Shown here: positions 54,830 through 64,000 of the stretch, piece after piece
Position numbering within the stretch: position 1 is the stretch's first letter
Layout of the letters: each line of letters begins with the position of its first letter
Assembly: GCF_037325665.1 (NCBI RefSeq)
Contig: NC_090261.1
Location: 69,626,036 to 69,690,035, forward strand
Direction of reading: 5' to 3'
Length of the DNA stretch: 64,000 nt
Source: Littorina saxatilis
Taxonomy: Eukaryota; Mollusca; Gastropoda; Littorinimorpha; Littorinidae
Translations under genes and position numbers: made by a program
The notes under the pieces: generated by a model
Told to the model about the DNA's origin: nothing
Seen by the model: only the letters and a program-made list of their open reading frames with translations
The model's database searches: none

Positions 54830-55945
54830 TCAAGTTGGTTAGACTTTCCCATTTATCAGAGTCTGAAGATAGATATGTCTCATTGCTCAGCGTCTAAAGT
54901 TGGATGTATCCCATTTCTCTGTGACTAGAGATGATATGTTTCATTTTTCAGCATCTAATGAAGGATATAATATTCTATATGTATCTTTTCTCAGGGTCTA
55001 AACTTGAATATATGCAATTTCTCAGCGTCGAAAGGTGGATATATCCCATTTCTCAGAGTCTAAAGATGGATATATTCCATTTCGCAGGATCTAAAATGGA
55101 TTTATACCATTTCTCAGCGTGTAAAGTTGGATACATCCAATTTCTCAGGGTCTTTAAAGGGATTTAACCCATTTCTCAGGGTCTTTAAAGGGATTTAACC
55201 CATTTCTCAGGGTCTTTAAAGGGATTTAACCCATTTCTCAGGGTCTTTAAAGGGATTTAACCCATTTCTCTGCAAGAACAGTTGGATACATACCATTTCT
55301 CAGGGTCTTTAAAGGGATTTCACCCATTTCTCTGCAAGAACAGTTGGATACATACCATTTCTCAGGGTCTTTAAAGGGATTTCACCCATTTCTCTGCAAG
55401 AACAGTTGGATACATCCAATTTCTCAGGGTCTTTAAAGGGATTTAACCCATTTCTCTGCAAGAACAGTTGGATACATACCATTTCTCAGGGTCTTTAAAG
55501 GGATTTCACCCATTTCTCTGCAAGAACAGTTGGATACATACCATTTCTCAGGGTCTTTAAAGGGATTTCACCCATTTCTCTGCAAGAACAGTTGGATACA
55601 TACCATTTCTCAGGGTCTTTAAAGGGATTTCACCCATTTCTCTGCAAGAACAGTTGGATACATACCATTTCTCAGGGTCTTCAAAGGGATTTAACCCATT
55701 TCTCTGCAAGAACAGTTGGATACATACCATTTCTCAGGGTCTTTAAAGGGATTTAACCCATTTCTCTGCAAGAACAGTTGGATACATCCAATTTCTCTGG
55801 GTCTTTAAAGGGATTTAACCCATTTCTCTGGGTCTTTAAAGGGATTTAACCCATTTCTCAGGGTCTTTAAAGGGATTTAACCCATTTCTCTGCAAGAACA
55901 GTTGGATACATACCATTTTTCAACGTTTAAAGTTGGATATATATA
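54830..55945. repeat. ~37-bp satellite with higher-order units
   Basis: Degenerate units built on CCCATTTCTCAG-GTCTAAAG-TTGGATATAT. The left half (54830-55150) is diverged. From 55150 to 55900 the array is homogenised into longer units combining TTTCTCAGGGTCTTTAAAGG, GATTTAACCCATTTCTCTGC and AAGAACAGTTGGATACATAC. Confidence 0.93.
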
Positions 55946-55990
55946 TACTAATATTTTAAATAACCCAATTTTCAGCAAGATACCAGCCTG

Positions 55991-56400
55991 CAGGGCCGGA
56001 CCAAATGAGTTGTAAGGGGGGGGTTCCTCCTTTTTTGGGGGGCAAATCAGCGAAGTGGCGAAGCCACAAGCGCGCGCCTGCAAAGCAGGCGCGCGAACTA
56101 GGGGGGTCCGGGGGTATGCTCCCCCGGAAAATTTTTGAAAAACGGTTAAAATCTGTGCAATCTGGTGCATTCTGGGCCTTGTTTTGAGGGTTAAGGCCTG
56201 TCAGTGTGAGTTGGTGGGGGGGGGGGGGGGGTACCTTTTTCTCATCGGATTTCACATTGAATAAAATTTGTTAGAGACACACACAAAATTTATTTAAAAA
56301 AAAAAAAAAAAAAAAAACAAAACAACTCAAAGCAAGGTACATGCTTTTTCTAGGGGTGGGGTTCCGGAACCCCTGGAACTCCCCCCTGGGTCCGGCCCTG
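55991..56400. mobile_element. 410-bp MITE with CAGGGCCGGACC ends
   Basis: Inverted ends CAGGGCCGGACC...GGTCCGGCCCTG. It is flanked by AGCCTG (55985-55990, 56401-56406). Inside are a strong hairpin (GCGCGCCTGCAAAGCAGGCGCGCG) and GGGGGTATGCTCCCCC. The termini recall hAT-type elements, which make 8-bp duplications; only 6 bp match here, so the superfamily is uncertain. Contains a G-run and an A-run. Confidence 0.75.
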
Positions 56401-56406
56401 AGCCTG

Positions 56407-57120
56407 CCGCCTCAGCCACCAAAGGTTGCACGTTAAAGACACCGACATGGATATAGGAGCAATGTGTCTGTTTATTGCAGCTTAAAGATAGCTTGTCGCA
56501 TGGGCAGTCGCTGTTGTAACGATTAACAAGTTCAGTTGCGGTAAGTCGCAGAATCCGTCTGTCATGTCGCCTTAAATGCGACAAATATTTAGCATAAACA
56601 GGAAATGACAATACCTTTGTGTTAGTGAAAAAATGGGAGGAAGATTCACAGTTGTCAGCTATTTTCAATGGTTGAAACTTTAGATAGATATCCTCTCTTT
56701 TTGTCTTAATAGTTGAAATTGTGTGTGTGGCTCTCAGTGTCAACTGTGTCAACCATGACAAACCCGCCAGTGCACTTGTGACAAATTTAGAACGGGCCTG
56801 AGCCTCACAGCGATCGAAACTTCTGGGAATTTCCGATAGTTAAAAATGGCAACATGCGAAATGACGGGAATTCCTCGCGAGTTATTTTGGTAATGACAAC
56901 TTTAAGAAGTCTGTCCAGGCCTCTCTTTGGGAACCTTTTTTATTTTTATTTATTTTATTTTTTTTAGATCAAAGGCGAAATAAGCGGTATCTTGTACACT
57001 TACTGGTGATCTGTCTGATAGTCCAACTGTCTGTCTCAGTGTCCGTCTGTCCGGCTCAGTGTCTGTAAAATCATAGGCTATGACATGGGTAGCCGCTCAA
57101 ATAAACAATGAGCATTGCAC
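56407..57120. other. unassigned sequence
   Basis: No gene. The block at 56770-56830 (ACAAATTTAGAACGGGCCTG) resembles 47967-48010, part of the older 46/54-kb duplication. Copies of GTCTGTC words lie at 57010-57060. Confidence 0.4.
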
Positions 57121-57375
<255 letters not shown>

Positions 57376-57502
57376 ACTGACACATATAAACAAGCGCGGA
57401 CGCGTCTATTACCAGCCATTGACTAAAAACAAAGCTTCTGTTTAATTACATACCGAATCCTTTATCATTATTAAACACTTGTCAAAAAGAACAGACCAAA
57501 GA

Positions 57503-57505
<3 letters not shown>

Positions 57506-57597
<92 letters not shown>
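57506..57597. repeat. (GA)n microsatellite
   Basis: About 45 uninterrupted GA units upstream of the PARP14-like gene. Confidence 0.98.
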
Positions 57598-57599
<2 letters not shown>

Positions 57600-57858
57600 T
57601 GAGGGGGGAGTAAAAAAAGCGAAAGAAGAAGAGGAGGAAGAGGAATATGAAGGACAATGTGTATGTCTTCCCAAAAAGTGGCAAGGTGTGTTTTCAGCAT
57701 ACAAATTAATTAAACTAACATGCCACAAATAATCGTCAGTTACACGTTAAAATCATTAATCAATATAACACCTCAAAGAAACAATTTTCTGCTCTGCACT
57801 TATCTAGATCTCTATAGCATATAATCTCAATGTGCCATCAATCTCTTTCAGAAGCATT

Positions 57859-59195
57859 ATGGGAGGAAGGCCGAGTACCCAAGAAAAGGATAAGTCAGAT
57901 GGAAGACAGAGAGGATGGTACGGGTATCAGAACACAAGACCAGAGACGAGCAGCTTAACCAGAGGGGGCCAATTACAGAAACAGCAAAACATGGATGACA
58001 ACGTCAAAGAGCACGGAAACTCGCAGTCTTCAGTTCTACCTGAACATACAGTGTTCCGGAAAAGCAATGGCCAAGGTAACAAAGACGAAAGCGACGATAA
58101 TACGAGTTCGGAAGATGAGTTCTTCTTGGCTGATGACGGCTTAACTTCTCAACAGACTCTTCCCAAAACTGTCCGCGAAACTGACGAATCAGAAGACAAG
58201 TCCGTGGCAACCTTGGAGGCTCTAGTATCATCTCTAGGTAGGAGCTCTCCAGCCGGCAGCGAGTGGAATCATGGCGTGGGAATGGTGTACAATCCCTCGG
58301 AGATCGGTTCACATCGTTCTGGGGGTTCCTCAATGCAAGGCAGTAATGCGAGCCACCATGACAGCAATCGGCTTAGAGAGACAAACACTACGGCGACAGG
58401 GACCAATTCCGTTCGACCAGGGCATCCCGAGAGTCGCGACACTAGGGTCCAAAGGGAGACGGCGACACAAAGATTCCTGGCACAACCGTATCCCGAGGCA
58501 AGCGGAGGAGCTGCGCTATATTCAGGTATGCCTTATGGGATCTCTCTGGTCGGAAGCGAGCGGAATCAACACATTGAAATGATCTGCAATCCCTCGGATA
58601 CTGACTCACAAAGTCCTTCGGTTCTGACAGTACAAGAAAGCGGTGTGAGCCACGATAACATACCAGGTGAGATAAATGAGTTTGAACACACCTACACAAC
58701 TACCAGTTCCGTTCGATCAGGGACAACCGAATTTGGCGGAACGAGCATCCAAAGGGAAGAGATGACCCGGCGATTCCATGGACAAGGTGTTCCTGGACAG
58801 TCTCAAATTTTCAGCAGCAGCCAGGAGCCTCCCAACGCTTTTAGGCCTATTGTTCATTACCCTGGCGCAGACCATTTTGGTAGTCTTCCTTCCGACAGGG
58901 CAGTTCCATCTCCAGGAGAGAACAGCTACACACGTCATTATTCCACTGTCTCAGAAACAATTGAACCATCCTTTTTGAGTCCTGACACAACAATAGACGA
59001 TGAACTGCAAGAGGAACGGTTTGAGGGAAATCCCCTGGAAGTGCTCGTAAAGGGCGTAAGCAAGAAAACAACAAAGGAAACATTGGATCTGTATTTCCAG
59101 AACAAGTTCCGATCAGAGGGGGGAGCAATCCAGGAAAGCCGTTTGGACAAGACGATAGGGCGATACCGTGTCAGGTTCCAAAGCCCGAGAGGTGA

Positions 59196-59250
<55 letters not shown>

Positions 59251-59276
59251 TATGTATATATATATATGTCAGTGTG

Positions 59277-59314
<38 letters not shown>

Positions 59315-59372
59315 TATGTACCATGTGTGTGTGTGTGTGTGTGTGAGTCTGTGTGTCTGTGTGTCTGTGTGA

Positions 59373-59417
<45 letters not shown>

Positions 59418-62041
59418 TATATATATATATATATATAATGTGTGTGTGTGTGTGTGTGTATTTCTTTCTCTCTCACTCTAATTAAGAGAGAGTATTGTTT
59501 TTGGTACATTTTCAAATAGATACACCTTATTGTCGATTTTTGTTCATGTGAAAACATTTTTGATGGAGTTCACGAAGGTTCTTGTTCTGTGCAAAGCCCG
59601 GAAGCAAAGGGCTTAATTGAACTTTCAACTTTCCAGAGCCTTAGGAGTGAAAGACATTGGATTAAAAGACTGTGGTGGCCCTGACTCTGCAGCATTATTT
59701 TCTGAAAGTGAAGCTTGAGGGTGTTTGCCGTCACGTTGATACGAGCATGATAACCCTTCTTCTATGTTTTGCCATTCTTCTTCTTCTTTTCTAAAGATTT
59801 ATTTCTTCCCGTGTATAAAATGATACAAACCTCCCCATATCTGTCAAGTCTTTTACATTAGATGAGACCATCCCTAGTACTTCGACACATAATATACACA
59901 ATCTACATCCCGAAGGCTTTCTAGATGTAGAGAAAACAACTAGGCTGAAGAAAGATGTTTGTATTATAATGAATTAAGATGTTTTTTATTCACATACACA
60001 TGAATATTTAAAATTAATTCGAAAGAATTGTTGTACAGTCTGAAACTTATGTCCATTTTAGGAGGTCAAAAATACAATTTGTACACATGTTGTGAGGTAA
60101 AAAAAAAGAAAGAAAAAGTAGCAGCCAGGTCGATATTGAGGTGATTTACAAGATGGTTTACACGTAAAGAAAGGTGTCCCTAAGTTAAAGAAAAATACAA
60201 TTCTGTTCACCAGTTGCCAGATGTGTCGTGTCAAAGACCCAACACGAACTGGAGGGGAAAAATCTAGTGGTCACTTTGGACCACTCTCCAACAGCGTGTG
60301 GGGGGTCACGGGGTCGGGACACCCCCCCAAGGACAGTGGCTGTCCAGGGGTTAAAAACGACCGAGATGACCAAAGACCTCCTGTTGCACTACTTTGAGAA
60401 CGCCCCAAGATCTGGCGGAGGGGAAGTAACTGATGTGAGGCTGGACCCAACGGGAGACACTCCTGCTTTCGTCTCTTTCAAACATCATGAGCGTGAGACT
60501 GTTTCCTTTTCACTTGTTGCGCAGTTAAAGTGTAACTAAACAGACATTTTGAAGTGTCAGCTTTACTGAATTGCTTTATGTTTTGTCCAAGTATAGACCT
60601 GTAGAAGCGATACTGGACGATTTTTCCAACGTTTACTGTGTTTTCTGATTTACTACGATTTTTTAAAAGTGTTGAACCCATTTCAGATTTACCTGATTAT
60701 CTGTTCTTGATTTGATACTTCCAAAGAACAAGTGGTACTTTGAGTTCCGGTTTTATGTTTTAACCAATCAGAATTTGGTTCCTAAATAAAATCGTCTGCT
60801 GCCTGTCCCAGCAGTCGAGCAGAGTCGGCAACAAGCACTGCTTGCCACATGTGTGATGTTACCAACAGAAATAGCCATAAATTGGGCAAGGTAGCAATGT
60901 AAATGAATTGGATCTAACTAATGTGCTTGTACTGCATCTCTGGCCTTTGAATTCACTCCAAATGTACTGGCTCAGCGTGAGAGGCAACATCCTGTCGAAG
61001 TCGTAAGCACGAGGCTGACTGGGAGATTATTATTCGAAGAGCATGCTGAAACGGATTGTAAGTACAATATTTTACATGTTCTCGACATTTCTGTTGATCT
61101 TTCCTTAACTTTAATTGTTTCCTTGATTTAAAACCCTAGGGCTTGTATTTTCAGTTGTGATACTAAGCACGTATCTTTACCACAGTATCTGATCACTTCA
61201 CACTTGAATTTTGGAATGATGAAGTGGAATTATTTCTGGATCTAATTTATTCCTTGTTCCCCCCCTCTCGATTCCTTTTTTCGCCACATATGTATTGTCG
61301 TGTAAGGGGGTAGATGCGTGTACTGGCTGATTTTTTTGATTTTTTTACTTCGGTCAGATACAGATGATTGGGAAAAAAACTTGTCAAGGATTTCAGAATT
61401 TAATAGATCTGTTCGAAGTTTTTACGGGATGGGTCCTGTTACAATACAGACTGAATGTGCGCAAGATGAACTTTTGATTAAACATACACACACAAATGAA
61501 TCTGTTGATTTTGTTATACGGCGAATGTCCAGTTTCCACCACCACGTCTGTGGTATGTTTTTATACTGTTTGATTGAATAGACTGACGTGCATTCTCTCG
61601 CAAATGTGCGCGCGTGTGTGTTTGTCTGTGCCTCAGACTTATTAATTAATCAAAGATGATGTTGCACATTGCAGATCTATGCGACAGGAGCAAGTGGACA
61701 AGACAGCTACATTTGTCTGAGCGAAGATCCAACAGTAAGCTCTTTTAGCCGAAGACAGCGAGCCTGGGTGCATGCATGCAAGCTTCTATCATGTTCGTGT
61801 GAGTGCTGCAGGGCTATTAGACGACTTTTCATTATTCTTGATTTGGAGATCCATGCAGGGTATTAGAAAGTGCAGAATATACACGTTTGAACAAATACGA
61901 TGTGTGTTTGCTCTGAAAAAAAGAAAAAAAGTGTTTGCTCTGAAAAAAAGAAAAAACGCAACAAACAAACATTGTATTTGTTTAAAGTATCACAAATATT
62001 TATTACCTGTATCTGCAGGTTTTGATAATGATGAAGGGTAA
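57859..62041 (+). CDS. PARP14-like tandem-RRM protein without catalytic domain
   Basis: Five exons inferred from GT-AG sites and phase: 57859-59191, 60214-60492, 61358-61552, 61675-61734, 62019-62041 (TAA). Every intron is phase 1 and the sum is exactly 630 codons (629 residues). The first ~385 residues are low-complexity (Ser/Thr/Gln/Glu-rich) with two imperfect internal repeats (SEWNHGVGMVYNPSEIGS, SERNQHIEMICNPSDTDS). An RRM at ~388-470 (LEVLVKGVSKKTTKETLDLY, joined across the first intron to KTQHELEGKNLVVTL) and a second at ~486-537 (RTVAVQGLKTTEMTKDLLLH, FENAPRSGGGEVTDVRLD) match the N-terminal RRMs of PARP14/PARP10. The ~92-residue tail (RISEFNRSVRSFYGMG, HHHVCDLCDRSKW) is not recognised. 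No macrodomain, WWE or ART domain follows. Vertebrate relatives act in interferon-linked antiviral defence; a similar role is only inferred. The start follows an acceptor (TTTCAG|AAGCATTATGG). The last three exons are the least certain. Confidence 0.72.
59196..59462. repeat. (TG)n-rich intron start
   Basis: Interrupted (TG)n with (TA)n islands, beginning a few bases after the donor of the first PARP14-like exon. The Cys/Val frames here are not protein. Confidence 0.97.
59463..60213 (+). other. intron 1 of the PARP14-like gene, right part
   Basis: AT-rich, no element recognised, ends with acceptor CTGTTCACCAG. Confidence 0.6.
60493..61357 (+). other. intron 2 of the PARP14-like gene
   Basis: Follows donor GAGC|GTGAGACT and ends with CTTCGGTCAG. 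No exon continuing the second RRM in the usual way was found here. Confidence 0.5.
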
Positions 62042-63817
62042 ATTACTTTGACGTGTGCTTTTTTTTTTTTAACCACACTGATAACGAATGATAGAAACAC
62101 AGACATACTTAATAACATATCCACAAAAATTGTAACAATAAATGTAAGCTGAACAATGCCTGCAACACATTTCAGGCCTCAGAAGGAAGTAATTATGAGA
62201 TTCAGACAGAGAGAGAAAGCCCAACACGAAACCAGTTGTGACATTTTTTATTTCATTATGTAATATTAAAAACACGACAACAACGCATTTCCTGTACTTG
62301 GTTTCGTGCAATTATGGATTGCAAAGTATGTCTAATTGAGTGGCATAAAATGATAAAGAGGCACAGTTGCATGAAAAACCAACTCGGATCTTGACTAGGA
62401 TCAGGATTTTACATGGACACAACCTAGAATTTAACATCCTGGGGGCAGGGGGGTACTGCGCCTTTCACATCAAGATGTAAAGATCTATTTTAAATAATAC
62501 TTATTAGAAGGGAACAAAATCAAACAAACTACAACACTCGTTCTGAGGGGAGAGAATTACCTCTTCCGAAGAAATTACCTCCCTTGCTTTTCTTGTCGTG
62601 ACTTATGTAGAGTAAAGTGAATAGAAAGTGAATCAGTCAGTAACAAAAAAAACCACAACATTTCTTAAGATCAATGAGGAGTCTTGAAGTATTTGTCAAT
62701 GTTAATCTTGTATGCATAACAAACAATATATTACGGATTGATAATTAAAGAAAATCGTCTCTTCTACAGGGTTGACCCCCCTAAAAAGGACACCCACAAC
62801 CATGCAAATTACTTCTGCATCTGTTGAACCAATTATTTTATATATGGTATTCATTAACTTCAGTTTATGTTCTGCCTTTCCAGTAAGTGGCAATTTTGTA
62901 AATTGAATGGTCTGACTTTAGTGCAATTTTAATTTTTTTCTCCAAATTCGGGGGTCGACTAAACAGAACGAGTTTTGACAATGAGCGGTAGCCATTTTTA
63001 CCTAATTTAAACCCTTCAGGCTTTTACCTTTTTGATTATTTTGAATGTCTGAGTATGTAAAAACATCCCCTTCAACCCCCAGGCTATCGATGACCTGAAG
63101 AAAGCATGCAGTTACAGCTAGGTTCAGGGCAATTCTCAGACACGAAAGCGTTGGTGTCATTGGTGATGCAAAAGTTAGATAATTTAACCTACAAATTTGC
63201 CACTTTGTGAACTGCACATGCATAAAATCAAGTTTAAGTATGCTGAATATGAAGTTATCCAGTCATTTGGTGTAGAAGTTATAGCATTTCTGTCAGTTAA
63301 CAGTATTTAAAATCTCTAAAGTTAAATCTGACATATTCGAAAGTTTTGCATAAACACCCAGACAATTTTTACGATATTCTCCTAAGCTTCTCCACTTCTC
63401 AGCCCTGTCTTGGAAATGAATTCGAATAAGGCAGTCAAAATAACTTAGTTTGGAGAACCCATCAATCAGAATAAGCATTAACTTTTGACACAGGAAATAT
63501 CTTCTACCGAAAGCTCTCCTGGTTTTATTCTACATTTTTCCTGCATAATGGTAACAAATTTAATGATAAATCTAAACAACGAAGTGACTGTGGTAAGATG
63601 AACAAAGTTAAAAAACAAAGGATTACTGTAAATGGTTTACGAATCGAAATCTAAACAAGTTTTAATGATAAGTAAAATGATAAAAATAATAAATTAAAAA
63701 AAGCTAACGTCCTCGCATTTGTCCAGAATTATTCCATGTTTAACATGGGAACAGAGGGATAATTGGCCTAAAGAATTTTTAAAAAGGAGGGTTAGGGTAA
63801 CCCTAACCCTCTTTGGA
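62042..63817. other. unassigned sequence right of the PARP14-like gene
   Basis: AT-rich. Minus-strand frames of 60-75 codons at 62702-62893 and 63002-63223 have no recognisable domain. GGGTTAGGGTAACCCTAACCCT at 63789-63810 is a short palindrome containing telomere-like words, too short to be telomeric. Confidence 0.4.
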
Positions 63818-63924
63818 CTATCTGTATGCAATGCCCGCTATAGGTGAAAGACTTTTGTGGAAGCCATGGAAGAATGCATCGCTGTTGTGCTGGTTCAGCT
63901 TGAGGTCCTGTCCCAGCGAATATC
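63818..63924 (-). CDS. possible terminal coding exon of a gene entering from the right
   Basis: On the minus strand an acceptor TTTGTGTGTGCAG (63925-63937) is followed by 107 nt open to a TAG at 63818-63820. They encode YSLGQDLKLNQHNSDAFFHG and then FHKSLSPIAGIAYR. Codon use looks coding and the acceptor is good, but the family is not recognised and the upstream exons lie outside the window. Confidence 0.4.
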
Positions 63925-64000
63925 CTGCACACACAAAAACACGACTTTTTAAGCCACTTATGTTGCATTCCGTGACATAGCTTTGTTAAAACCGTGTGCC

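Noticed and set aside
61318-61581. Independent small gene with a signal peptide (MYWLIFLIFLL)
   Set aside because: The hydrophobic start is the translated polypyrimidine tract before an acceptor; the open part fits as an exon of the PARP14-like gene by phase.
63789-63810. Telomeric repeat
   Set aside because: Only two or three CCCTAA/TTAGGG-like words forming a short palindrome; not an array.

Overview
The window is nuclear DNA of a metazoan, most likely a mollusc and probably a marine gastropod. Intron-rich host genes with GT-AG junctions sit among SINEs, LINEs, MITEs, Harbinger-type DNA transposons and very long (TG)n/(AG)n microsatellites, and several repeats look like ones I remember from gastropod genomes. 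No prokaryotic or virus-derived gene was recognised. There is one 200-base run of N (40427-40626).

Layout. 1-2169 is a 36/33-bp minisatellite that enters from outside the window. 4472-7301 (minus) is a complete three-exon BTB-BACK-PHR gene of the BTBD3/BTBD6 type, with a possible noncoding first exon near 10.1 kb. 10887-27292 (plus) is the 3' part (13 exons, 506 codons plus stop) of BRF1, the TFIIIB subunit of RNA polymerase III. Its zinc ribbon and first cyclin fold are not in the window, so the BTBD gene probably lies antisense inside a BRF1 intron. BRF1 carries three independent local tandem duplications that copy splice sites. One of its introns holds a PIF/Harbinger element (20130-25649) whose transposase reading frame contains about 98 copies of a 30-bp unit.

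27.3-35 kb is mostly repeats: two SINEs with target-site duplications and a 5'-truncated LINE. Two intronless hsp70 genes lie head to head. One is complete (35109-37025, minus). The other (43937-45433, plus) is almost identical but loses the lid domain and EEVD tail. Both have heat-shock elements and a TATA box. Between them lie a hairpin-rich repeat, the sequence gap and a LINE with an open 719-codon reverse-transcriptase frame.

46-57 kb is accessory DNA. It holds nested copies of a ~0.87-kb noncoding repeat family (nine whole or partial copies in the window), a 2.6-kb element with 66-bp inverted repeats and a 5-bp target duplication, an 881-bp tRNA-headed retroposon inside that element, a block rich in TCAAGGTCA sites, and a ~37-bp satellite. 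57859-62041 (plus) is a five-exon gene for a predicted 629-residue protein with a low-complexity N-terminus and two RRM domains of the PARP14/PARP10 type but no macrodomain or ADP-ribosyltransferase domain. A possible terminal exon of another minus-strand gene lies at the right edge.

The host genes do not form a pathway: a ubiquitin-ligase adaptor, a Pol III factor, heat-shock chaperones and a possible immune RNA-binding protein. The main interest lies in gene-structure evolution (nested genes, duplicated splice sites), repeat growth inside a transposase, and the nested mobile elements.
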